From contig VSNM01000015.1 in assembly GCA_009774245.1 (NCBI GenBank), forward strand, positions 24,431-88,430: DNA of 64,000 nt. The letters run 5' to 3'. This stretch comes from Lachnospiraceae bacterium (GTDB lineage Bacteria; Bacillota; Clostridia; Lachnospirales; Lachnospiraceae). Under the pieces are notes generated by a model. The model saw nothing but the letters and a program-made list of their open reading frames with translations. It did no database searches and was not told the origin of the DNA. Each line of letters starts with the position of its first letter. Position 1 is the stretch's first letter. The position numbers and the translations under genes are program-made. Shown here piece by piece: positions 9,598 through 16,764 of the stretch.

Positions 9598-10575
9598 CTA
9601 ACCTAACCTTCTCAATATTGTCTCCGCGATCTGCGTCTCCAACAGTCCTGCATGCTCCCAGACATAGTTCTCGTCCCCAATCTCATAGTGACAGTCCTGC
9701 ATGCCAAGTCTCGTAAGCTGCCTGCCACAGCCTCTGTCCGTCATGTACTCACTGACAGCGCTGCCAAGACCGCCGATAATGCTGTGCTCCTCCACCGTAA
9801 AGAGCTGTCCGTTTTGGCAGTACGTGTCGAGCAGTTCATCGAGAATGGCGGTGTCAAGCGGCTTGAGCGTGTGCATATTGACCACCGCAGTCTCAATTCC
9901 CTTTCCGCGCAGCAGCTCTGCTGCCATGAGCGCCTTGTGCACCATTCTTCCCGTGGCGATGACCACGGCGTCCTTTCCCTGTCTGAGTCTGACTGCCTTT
10001 CCCACAGCAAACGCATAGTCCTCATGATACACTGCAGGGCAGCCGCCGTCGCCGCACAATCTGATATAGACAGGTCCCCTGATCTCCGCCGCAGCATTGC
10101 ACGCCTTCACCGCCTCCAGGCTGTCAGCCGGCGACAGTACTGTCATACCGGGCAGACATCTTGTGAACGCCAGATCTTCCGTCGCCCAGTGTGATTTTCC
10201 CAGTATTCCCATCGTATACCCTGCGCTGTACCCCACCAGCTTCACATTGCTGCCCAATACCGAGAGATTGTGCCTGACCTGCTCCATGGCGCGCGCCACG
10301 GCAAACGCGGCATAGGAGCCCGCGTACACAATGTTGCCCTCAATCGCAAGACCTGCCGCCACGCTGAGCATACTCTGTTCCTGGATGCCGACATTGACCG
10401 TCCGCTCCGGGTACAGACGCGCAAACCGCCCCATACCGCAGTATCCGCACAGGTCGGCGGTCACGGCGAAGAGATTCGTATACTTTCCTGCAAGCTCGGG
10501 CAGCGCAACTCCAAAAAGGGCCTTGTTCTGCCCCATCTTTGACAGGGCGCTAATCTGTTTTTTGTCAATCCGCAT
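9598..10575 (-). CDS. Transketolase-like enzyme, C-terminal (pyrimidine-binding) subunit
   Basis: 325 residues from the ATG at 10575, chosen because AAGGAGAT lies seven bases before it; the frame is open further upstream but only inside the preceding gene. Family marks: GIQEQSMLSVAAGLA (thiamine pyrimidine-contacting Glu region), SHWATEDLAFTRCLPGMTVL and the C-terminal fold beginning VVIATGRMVHKALMAA. Together with the next gene it forms a split transketolase. It overlaps that gene by 11 bases, so the two subunits are translationally coupled. Split transketolases serve sugar metabolism, but the setting between two carrier proteins, an SDR and acyl ligases suggests supply of a two-carbon ketol unit for the acyl group (inference). 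Confidence 0.9.
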   Translation of the reverse strand: MRIDKKQISALSKMGQNKALFGVALPELAGKYTNLFAVTADLCGYCGMGRFARLYPERTVNVGIQEQSMLSVAAGLAIEGNIVYAGSYAAFAVARAMEQVRHNLSVLGSNVKLVGYSAGYTMGILGKSHWATEDLAFTRCLPGMTVLSPADSLEAVKACNAAAEIRGPVYIRLCGDGGCPAVYHEDYAFAVGKAVRLRQGKDAVVIATGRMVHKALMAAELLRGKGIETAVVNMHTLKPLDTAILDELLDTYCQNGQLFTVEEHSIIGGLGSAVSEYMTDRGCGRQLTRLGMQDCHYEIGDENYVWEHAGLLETQIAETILRRLG

Positions 10576-11470
10576 CTGTATCTCCTTCATTTGTCCTATC
10601 ATTTCTTCCGTCATATGTCCCTTCATCTGTCCCGCCCGGTTCTGCCAGTTCCAGCAGCGCCCTTTCATACAATGCATCTGTCAAAACGCCCCTGTGCCAC
10701 TCCGCCGAATTTTCCGCAAAGGACAGCCCCTTTCCCTTGACGGTGTTGGCAATAATCACATAGGGCTTTCCGGGCATTCTGTCCTGAAATGCATCGAGCA
10801 GCTCTCCCACATCATTTCCGTCCGCTGTCTCACGACACTGCCATCCAAAGGCTTCAAGCTTTTCCCGCAGGTCGCCGAGTGCCATGATTTCCTCTGTGTC
10901 TCCATCGCTCGACAGATGATTTCTGTCAATGACTGCGACCAGATTGTCAAGCCGGTAGTGCGCGGCGCACAGAAACGCCTCCCACATGGAGCCCTCGTTC
11001 AGCTCCCCGTCGCCCATAACCGTATAGACGCTGTGTTCCCTGCCCGTCCGCTTCGCCGCCAGCGCCATGCCGACCGCGACAGGCAGCGCCATGCCCAGAC
11101 TGCAGCAGGAGTATTCCAGACCAAGATCAGGATTCCTGGGATGCCCTGCCAGTTTCCCGCCATTTTGCATATAGGTGTACAAGTCCTGCGGCGCGATCAA
11201 CCCTGCCTCCGCCATCGCGGCATACTCCGCAAGCCTTCCGTGCTCCTTGCCCGCTATCATCCTGTCCCGTCCGTCCCACGCGGGATGTTGTCTGTCAAAC
11301 CGCATGACATCATTATATAAAACGGTATAAATCTCCACGCAGGACAGGCTCCCTCCTAAATGGGAACCTTTATATCCGGCAGAGTGCGCCAGCTCAACCA
11401 CCTTCCTGCGCACTCTGCGGGCAGTCTGCGCCAATCCGCGCACCCTTTTCTCATCCTTATCTTTATCCAC
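10565..11470 (-). CDS. Transketolase-like enzyme, N-terminal (TPP-binding) subunit
   Basis: 301 residues. The thiamine diphosphate motif is clear: GDGELNEGSMWEAF followed by NLVAVIDRNHLSSDG. The N-terminal SAGYKGSHLGGSLSCVEI and GHPRNPDLGLEYSCCSLGMAL are the other conserved transketolase N-subunit blocks. The C-terminal 20 residues are unusually rich in Asp, Thr, Arg and Gly, and overlap the start of the partner subunit. Its own start overlaps the end of the SDR gene by eight bases. Enzyme class (transfer of a glycolaldehyde-type two-carbon unit) is from the family; the acceptor in this operon is unknown. Confidence 0.92.
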   Translation of the reverse strand: MDKDKDEKRVRGLAQTARRVRRKVVELAHSAGYKGSHLGGSLSCVEIYTVLYNDVMRFDRQHPAWDGRDRMIAGKEHGRLAEYAAMAEAGLIAPQDLYTYMQNGGKLAGHPRNPDLGLEYSCCSLGMALPVAVGMALAAKRTGREHSVYTVMGDGELNEGSMWEAFLCAAHYRLDNLVAVIDRNHLSSDGDTEEIMALGDLREKLEAFGWQCRETADGNDVGELLDAFQDRMPGKPYVIIANTVKGKGLSFAENSAEWHRGVLTDALYERALLELAEPGGTDEGTYDGRNDRTNEGDTDAD

Positions 11471-12209
11471 GAAACCTTCCCCCGTCTATTCTCAAAATCT
11501 GACCGCTCACAAACGAAGCACGCTCGCTTGCCAGGAACACCACGCCCTCCGCGATCTCCATCGGCTCCGCCTTCCGCTGTATGTTCATCGAGGGCATGAC
11601 ATTCTCCGCGATTTCCGCCTCATACGCGCGGTTCATGTCTGTGTCCGTGACTCCGGGCGCTACGGCATTGACGCGGATGTGATACGGCGCCAGCTCCCTT
11701 GAGATCGTCTGCGTCGCCCAGTTCATCAGCGCCTTTGTCCCCGCATAGGCGAAATTGCCGACATTGTGCTCAAAACCGCTCGCCGAGGTGATGTTGATGA
11801 TGACTCCGCCTTTTTGCAGTATCATTTTCCGGGATACCATCTGTATGATCTGCAGCTGCGAAAAGCAATTCACCTGAAACAGCCTGTCCAGCTCGCTGCG
11901 CGAGGTCGTCAGAAAGGAGCCGTGCGCATTGACCGACGCATCATTGATCAGGATGTCAATCGGACGTTTCTCCGCAAAAATCTGATGCAATGCCTCCCTG
12001 ATGCTCTCCGCGTGCTCCATGTCCGCGGTGACCACCCTGATTCGGACACCGTGCGCCGATTCGAGAGCCCCCGCCTGATCAAGAAACCACTCATCCGGTC
12101 TGCGCACCAGACACCATAGATTGGCACGATTCTGCGCGAAAAGCTGCAGTATCGCATTGCCGATACCGCGCGTCGCCCCTGTCAGTATCACATTTTTTCC
12201 TCTCAGCAC
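11463..12209 (-). CDS. Short-chain dehydrogenase/reductase (FabG-like)
   Basis: 248 residues, a normal classical SDR. NAD(P)-binding TGATRGIGNAI is at about residues 11-21, NDAS occupies the NNAG position, and the catalytic set is Ser in ITSASG with Tyr and Lys in YAGTKALMNW. The C-terminus ends SGQILRIDGGRF, as in FabG-type reductases. It lies four bases from the GNAT-like gene upstream and overlaps the transketolase gene downstream. A keto group made by the transketolase-like pair on a carrier protein would be a fitting substrate (inference). Confidence 0.92.
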   Translation of the reverse strand: MLRGKNVILTGATRGIGNAILQLFAQNRANLWCLVRRPDEWFLDQAGALESAHGVRIRVVTADMEHAESIREALHQIFAEKRPIDILINDASVNAHGSFLTTSRSELDRLFQVNCFSQLQIIQMVSRKMILQKGGVIINITSASGFEHNVGNFAYAGTKALMNWATQTISRELAPYHIRVNAVAPGVTDTDMNRAYEAEIAENVMPSMNIQRKAEPMEIAEGVVFLASERASFVSGQILRIDGGRFRG

Positions 12210-12212
12210 TTC

Positions 12213-13079
12213 TCATTCTCCTAATATCCACTCATCTTTGAGATGTCCCGTCCAGACGCTGCCTATGCGCTCATGGTATTGAATGGAATCCGTATTCTCC
12301 CGCTCCACCCAGGAGCACATCCAGATATTGTTCTCCTGTACATACTGCAGCGCATGGTACAGAAACACCACAGCCATGCCATACCGTTTCTTGTACGCTT
12401 CCTGCACGCCTACCCAGCCGTAAGCCTTCTGCCCGTCAACGATCAGATGCCTTGCCGCGGCAATGTGTCCAGCGCTGTCCGTGATACAGCACAGCCGCCC
12501 CGCACAGGCCTCCTCCAGCAGTTCATCCCTCGTAAAGTACGGTATCTGATAATACGGAATCTCCCTGATCTGTGCGCGGAAAGCAAGCACATCAGACAAC
12601 TGCTGCCCACTGACGCACTGATATACAAAGCCTTCCTGATCAAATAGCTTTTGGATTCCTCTCATTGAGCGCTCCAACGTCCCGTAGATCTTCTCCGGCT
12701 GCTCAAGCACCGCATGGCGCGAGACAGACTTCCTCTCAAACCCGCTTTTTCGCAATGACTGTTCTGCATACCGAAACAGCCTGTTCTTCGCATTTTCCTT
12801 GTAGATGTGCTGCAGCAGTATCGGTTTATCCTTTTTTCCAATGGCAAAGTCCGATGCATCCGCATGTTCCGCAAGGTAATAATACGCCTGATAGTACCGC
12901 TCCTCATCCAGATAAAATATCAAACCTTGCCCGATTTCTTCATAATACATTCGTTTCAGGCGTACATAGCGCTCCAACGCCTTCGGAAACATATAGTTGT
13001 TCGTTCCCAGCCTGCCAAGCCCTGCCTTGCATCTGTTGATGATGCCGTAATAATCCTCCATACTCTCCACAGTCTGCAT
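12213..13079 (-). CDS. GNAT-like acyltransferase
   Basis: 288 residues. The C-terminal half, about 165-285, reads like a GNAT fold: an acceptor strand CITDSAGHIAAARHLIVDG, then GWVGVQEAYKKRYGMAVVFL with a helix in the place of motif A, and a final strand region with HERIGSVWTGHLKDEWI. The first 150 residues are predicted helical and unfamiliar; they may be a second degenerate GNAT-like half, as in FemAB-type proteins. It sits three bases after carrier protein 1, so an aminoacyl or acyl transfer to or from that carrier is plausible. Substrate unknown. Confidence 0.65.
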   Translation of the reverse strand: MQTVESMEDYYGIINRCKAGLGRLGTNNYMFPKALERYVRLKRMYYEEIGQGLIFYLDEERYYQAYYYLAEHADASDFAIGKKDKPILLQHIYKENAKNRLFRYAEQSLRKSGFERKSVSRHAVLEQPEKIYGTLERSMRGIQKLFDQEGFVYQCVSGQQLSDVLAFRAQIREIPYYQIPYFTRDELLEEACAGRLCCITDSAGHIAAARHLIVDGQKAYGWVGVQEAYKKRYGMAVVFLYHALQYVQENNIWMCSWVERENTDSIQYHERIGSVWTGHLKDEWILGE

Positions 13080-13082
13080 ACG

Positions 13083-13322
13083 TCACTCGTCCTCTAACAG
13101 GGATGCCACCAGAGTTTCAACCGTTTCCAGCGAATTAAAATTCTCGGGGACGATCGCCTCCACAGGAATGTCAATATCAAACGCCTCATTTAACTCCGCC
13201 ACGATCTGTATCACATCAAAGGAGTCAAGGCTGCCGCTGTCCACCCAGTCTGACTGCCCCGCAAAATCAAATCCCGGCTTTACCTCCTGCAGTACCTTTA
13301 ATACTTCTTGTGTTATTTCCAT
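13083..13322 (-). CDS. Acyl carrier protein 1 of the acylation operon
   Basis: 79 residues from the ATG at 13322, which has AAAGGG upstream; an earlier in-frame ATG at 13340 has no ribosome binding site. Ser34 in GSLDSFDVIQIV is the phosphopantetheine site; the following IVAELNEAFDIDIPVE is typical helix II-III sequence, closer to DltC than to fatty-acid ACP. It lies 45 bases after the DltA-like ligase gene, the usual pairing of an adenylating enzyme and its carrier. Confidence 0.9.
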   Translation of the reverse strand: MEITQEVLKVLQEVKPGFDFAGQSDWVDSGSLDSFDVIQIVAELNEAFDIDIPVEAIVPENFNSLETVETLVASLLEDE

Positions 13323-13367
13323 TCTTCTTTTCCCTTTCATCTATCTATGCTCTATCTATGCTATGGC

Positions 13368-14876
13368 CTATGACAACATATTTTTTAACAGAATCCTGTC
13401 AATCTTACCGTTTGCATTTAATGGCATTTTCTCGACTCTGACCACTCTGTCGGGAAGCATATACTGGGGAATCAGATCCTTGAGCTTCTCCGTCAGCGCG
13501 CTCAGCGTCACATCCTCCTCCAGGAAAACCACAATCCGGTTCTTCACATCATCATACAGACAGCAGCTCATGGAAATTCCCTCGATCGACGATATGGCCG
13601 TCTCAATCTCGCCCAGCTCAATCCGGTGTCCCCTGTGCTTGATCTGGAAATCCTTTCTCCCCACATACAAGATCTCTCCCAATTCGTTTGTCCTCACCAG
13701 ATCACCTGTCCTGTATATGAGCTCTGTATAATAGGGGTTGAGCGGATTCTGAACAAACGCTTCCCGTGTTTTCTCAGGGTTGTGATAATAACCCTTTGCC
13801 AGAGAGGTTCCCCTGACGCACAGCTCCCCGATCTCACCGTTTTCCGCCTGCTGGTCGTCCCCGTTCAGAATCAGGATGTCCGTGTTTGGCAGGGTCCTTC
13901 CGATCGGGAGCGGTTCCTCATCCGCAAACTCCCTGTCGACAATGTAATATGTACAGTCAACCGTGATCTCCGTCGGTCCATACAGATTTGCGTACACAGC
14001 ATCGGGAATATGCTGCCTCCACACATTCAGATGCTTATTGGGCATTACTTCCCCCGCAAACAGTATCCTTTTGAGTTTTCCGTTTAAGTCCATCTTATCC
14101 AGTGCTTTCAGCTTTGACAGCAGTATCATTGCCGACGGCACCCAGAAAATCGTATTGATCTGATTCCGGTCCAGATACTCCAGCAGCCGAATCGGCCACG
14201 AAAATAATGTGTGCGGTATCAGATACAACGCCGCCCCAGTCTTGACAGTCGTATAGATGTCGAGCACAGAGTTGTCAAAATAAAACGGCGCCTGGTTTCC
14301 AAATACCGTATGTTCATCGATGGAAAAGCATTCCTCCACCCAGTCTATATAATCGATCACCGACTGATGACATATCGTCACGCCCTTGGGAATCCCTGTC
14401 GAACCGGATGTAAACAGGACATATAGCAGGTCGGTATCGCAGCTTTTGCTCCGCTGCGCATACACGGCCGTCTCGTCACAGGCTGTCCGCATGATATCCT
14501 CGATAAACAAAAGCTTTGCGTCCCCTATATCGAGTTTTCCTTTTTCCCACAGTTCTTTCTCCGTGATCACTGCTGCCGGTTCGAGCGTTTCCAGAATCTT
14601 GTCAACGCGCATGGCAGGCATCTCTGCGTCAATCGGAGAATAGAAATTCCCACTGTACGCCGCGCCGAGAAATACCGTCAGCTCATCCACACTCTTGTTC
14701 ATATATACAGCCACGGGCTTTCTGAACATATCTTCACGAACCAGCACTGTCGCTGTCTGCAACGCCTGATTCCTGATCTCCGCGAATGTCATACGCTTGT
14801 TTTCATCGACGAAGCCTGTCTTTTGCGGATAGCGTTCCGCCGTTTGATCAAGCCAGTATGTCACATTGGTCTGCAT
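13368..14876 (-). CDS. DltA-like amino-acid adenylating enzyme (ligase 1)
   Basis: 502 residues from the ATG at 14876 (GGGGGAG upstream); the frame extends further but only inside the preceding gene. Adenylation-domain motifs in order: LFTSGSTGIPKGV (A3, from about 155), FYFDNSVLDIYTT (A4, near 198, with the Asp that holds an alpha-amino group), NLYGPTEITVDCTY (A5), YRTGDLVR (A7), GRKDFQIKHRGHRIELGEIE (A8) and LNANGKID near the C-terminus (A10 Lys). It is a stand-alone enzyme like DltA, with no condensation or thioesterase domain. The A4 Asp argues for an amino acid as substrate. It overlaps the SH3 gene by 16 bases and precedes carrier protein 1. Confidence 0.9.
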   Translation of the reverse strand: MQTNVTYWLDQTAERYPQKTGFVDENKRMTFAEIRNQALQTATVLVREDMFRKPVAVYMNKSVDELTVFLGAAYSGNFYSPIDAEMPAMRVDKILETLEPAAVITEKELWEKGKLDIGDAKLLFIEDIMRTACDETAVYAQRSKSCDTDLLYVLFTSGSTGIPKGVTICHQSVIDYIDWVEECFSIDEHTVFGNQAPFYFDNSVLDIYTTVKTGAALYLIPHTLFSWPIRLLEYLDRNQINTIFWVPSAMILLSKLKALDKMDLNGKLKRILFAGEVMPNKHLNVWRQHIPDAVYANLYGPTEITVDCTYYIVDREFADEEPLPIGRTLPNTDILILNGDDQQAENGEIGELCVRGTSLAKGYYHNPEKTREAFVQNPLNPYYTELIYRTGDLVRTNELGEILYVGRKDFQIKHRGHRIELGEIETAISSIEGISMSCCLYDDVKNRIVVFLEEDVTLSALTEKLKDLIPQYMLPDRVVRVEKMPLNANGKIDRILLKNMLS

Positions 14877-15385
14877 CCGTCCGCTCCCCCTTTTTCTTTT
14901 CTGCTTTTTCTGATCAGCGCATAGACGCCAAGCGCCGCGATTGCGGCCGCCATCAGCACAATGACCATGCGCCATATTCTATCCTGCTGTTTTTTATTCT
15001 CATGCTGCTGCACCTGCGCGAAGCCGCCCTGAAAATCCTGTTCCACCGCCGCAAATTCCTGTCCCAGCTCCTCCTTGTCGGCATAGGATATCAGCCTTTC
15101 CTTCTCGAGATATCCCTCTGCATCCCGATACTGAACCTGATACCAGCCTGTGTCTGTATCCCCGATGACCAGCAGCGGTGTGTCCTGCGCCACCTCCAGA
15201 ACGGTCCTGGCATTTTCATCCGGAGATTCCCTGATCTCTGCGCGCTCCGCCGTTTTCATGACAACGACCGCATTCTCTGACGCCCTCGCCGTGAGTATTC
15301 TAACACCAGTCAGTCCGCACAGGAATATGGCCAGAATGCAGATGCCGCACAATGTCACTACGCGTCTTATCTTTAAATTGGACAT
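14861..15385 (-). CDS. Bitopic membrane protein with extracellular SH3b domain
   Basis: 174 residues. Membrane segments at about 10-30 and 139-158 flank an outside portion. Residues about 42-98 look like a bacterial SH3 domain (SH3_3): AEIRESPDENARTVLEVAQ, DTGWYQVQYRDAEGYLE. A charged helix rich in Gln and Glu follows (about 105-135). SH3b domains usually bind peptidoglycan peptides. Position at the front of the operon fits a wall-sensing or scaffold role (inference). GGAG six to eight bases before the ATG supports the start. Confidence 0.75.
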   Translation of the reverse strand: MSNLKIRRVVTLCGICILAIFLCGLTGVRILTARASENAVVVMKTAERAEIRESPDENARTVLEVAQDTPLLVIGDTDTGWYQVQYRDAEGYLEKERLISYADKEELGQEFAAVEQDFQGGFAQVQQHENKKQQDRIWRMVIVLMAAAIAALGVYALIRKSRKEKGGADGCRPM

Positions 15386-15400
15386 GATGATTTCTCCAAA

Positions 15401-15431
15401 AGGCAGAAACAGACTGCCGCTGTTTCTGCCT
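15401..15431 (-). terminator. Hairpin between the Ser-rich gene and the SH3 gene, possible attenuator
   Basis: AGGCAGAAACA at 15401-15411 pairs perfectly with 15421-15431. On the reverse strand the hairpin is followed by TTTTGGAG, a short T-run that runs into the ribosome binding site of the SH3 gene. It could be a leaky terminator that lets the first gene be expressed more strongly than the rest. Confidence 0.5.
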
Positions 15432-15446
15432 CATAAGGTCTCCTTG

Positions 15447-16151
15447 TTATTTTGCTACAAGGGCGTAAGTGCCAAGTCCTGCAGCCACCTCAAACGTCAC
15501 TGTCTGGGGATTCGTGTCCAGATCGTCAAAGATGGAAATAATTCCGCCGGGCTGTACACATACTATGGAATAGGTCTTGGTCGTGTCCGCGGACTTTGGC
15601 AGTCCTGCAACCATATTGACGCTGCCGTCGGACAGTGTGATCAATCTGCCGCCCTGCTTCGCGCCGAGCTGTATGTTCAGCGTCGTTACCACTGTGCCGC
15701 CAAGCGCTGACGCTGCTGCGTTCACGCAGTCCATCGCCTTGTTGCTCTTGACCGGATCTGTATCAAAGAGCATAACGTAGGGCTTCTGTCCGCTTCCCAG
15801 TCCGAGCCGCGCGACTACATCATTCAGGGATGTCGTGACAGCGATTCCCTGGACGCTCTTTGCGGCATATGCTCCCGCTATGCTTGTCCGCACACTTGTC
15901 CCAGCGATGCTGATGACTGCATCTGCCGTCCTGACATCCTCTGTGTGAACGACCGGCGCGCTGCTCGTGTCAGACGAGCTGGAGCTTGAGCTGGAATTTG
16001 AGCTGGAGCTTGTCGTCGTGCTCTGGCTTGGGCCCGCGTCTGTTCCCGAGCCGCCGGAACCATCCGCCGCGCACACCATGAATGATGACGACATCGTCAT
16101 TGCCGCCGCCAGTAAAACTGCTAAGATTTTTTTCGAGCTTCTTGTTTTCAT
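15447..16151 (-). CDS. Secreted Ser-rich protein of unknown function
   Basis: 234 residues from the ATG at 16151, which has a near-perfect AGAAGGAGG site; the open frame upstream is not needed. A signal peptide (residues about 1-28, ending FMVCAAD) is followed by a Gly/Ser/Thr linker with long Ser runs (about 30-62) and a globular domain of about 165 residues (ISIAGTSVRTSIAGAYAAKS onward). I do not recognise that domain. It ends in VAAGLGTYALVAK without a sorting signal. It is the first gene of the acylation operon and is divergent from the XRE regulator. Confidence 0.75.
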   Translation of the reverse strand: MKTRSSKKILAVLLAAAMTMSSSFMVCAADGSGGSGTDAGPSQSTTTSSSSNSSSSSSSSDTSSAPVVHTEDVRTADAVISIAGTSVRTSIAGAYAAKSVQGIAVTTSLNDVVARLGLGSGQKPYVMLFDTDPVKSNKAMDCVNAAASALGGTVVTTLNIQLGAKQGGRLITLSDGSVNMVAGLPKSADTTKTYSIVCVQPGGIISIFDDLDTNPQTVTFEVAAGLGTYALVAK

Positions 16152-16196
16152 TAGAAAAACCTCCTTCTGAAACTTTTTTCGATCATACAAACACCA

Positions 16197-16265
16197 TATG
16201 TATGAATAACCAAGACATAAAGTTATTCTAGGAGGAATTAACATATACTCGGATATTCATACATA
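16197..16265. promoter_or_regulatory. Candidate operator: 12-base inverted repeat between operon and XRE gene
   Basis: TATGTATGAATA at 16197-16208 and its exact complement TATTCATACATA at 16254-16265 lie in the A/T-rich divergent intergenic region. A further partial site TTCATACATA lies near 16308-16317. The spacing (57 bases, centre to centre) and divergence suggest binding of the adjacent XRE-type regulator to two or three sites controlling both genes. Function is inferred. Confidence 0.5.
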
Positions 16266-16395
16266 CTATGCATTATACTCACATATTTACACATAGTCAA
16301 CTATTTTTTTCATACATAAAATAAAACGTAACATAAAATTAAACTGTGAGTTAAATAAACTGCCAGCTAAATTTAGTTAAAAAGGAGAAAAAATA

Positions 16396-16620
16396 TTGAT
16401 AAGCTACAGTCCATTATTTGAAACCATGAAAAAGAAGAATGTTTCCTCATACAGACTTGAAAAAATGGGATTTTCGCGGGCCACCTACTACTCAATCCGC
16501 AAGGGAAACAGCGTATCCACCAACACGATCGACCTGTTGTGCAAGCTCTTAGAGTGCAACGTCGCAGATGTCATAACCTATATTGACGATGATGCAGAAT
16601 CATTAAATGAAATCGAGTAG
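16396..16620 (+). CDS. XRE-type helix-turn-helix regulator
   Basis: 74 residues from a TTG start; AAAGGAG lies about eight bases upstream and the next ATG would cut into the first helix. The sequence reads as a compact Cro/CI-type HTH: KNVSSYRLEKMGFSRATYYS, GNSVSTNTIDLLCKLLECNV, ending in VADVITYIDDD. This is the YozG-like short XRE class. It is transcribed away from the acylation operon. Its last codons and stop (ATCGAGTAG) belong to a dispersed repeat (16613-16700), so the C-terminal end has been supplied by the repeat. Confidence 0.85.
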   Translation: MISYSPLFETMKKKNVSSYRLEKMGFSRATYYSIRKGNSVSTNTIDLLCKLLECNVADVITYIDDDAESLNEIE

Positions 16621-16700
16621 GGGAATGCCCTTCTCTCCTACTCGCCGCGCGCCCCATGCGCCGCCTTAGTGGCATACTTCCTCTGCAGGGGGCTGCGCAT
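16613..16700 (+). repeat. Two-hairpin intergenic repeat, copy A
   Basis: Hairpin 1: CGAGTAGG at 16614-16621 with CCTACTCG at 16637-16644. After a CCGCGC linker, hairpin 2 has an outer arm GCCCCATGC pairing with GCAGGGGGC, an inner small hairpin, the conserved CATACTTCCTCT and the end TGCGCATAA. Same layout as copies at 27511, 38087, 46818 (part) and 62954. It covers the stop codon of the XRE gene. Confidence 0.8.
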
Positions 16701-16746
16701 AAAAAAATCCAAAAGGAGCCTATATCTGCTTCCTTTTGGATTTTTT
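16701..16746. terminator. Bidirectional intrinsic terminator
   Basis: AAAAAATCCAAAAGGAGC pairs with GCTTCCTTTTGGATTTTTT around a short loop. It lies between the XRE gene (forward) and the DUF5722 gene (reverse, stop at 16765) and has A and T runs on both sides. Confidence 0.88.
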
Positions 16747-16764
16747 CATTATGATATAAAACAG

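Noticed and set aside
13368..14876. Non-ribosomal peptide synthetase
   Set aside because: Stand-alone adenylation enzyme and carrier without condensation or thioesterase domains; the DltA-like reading fits better with MBOAT and SGNH genes.
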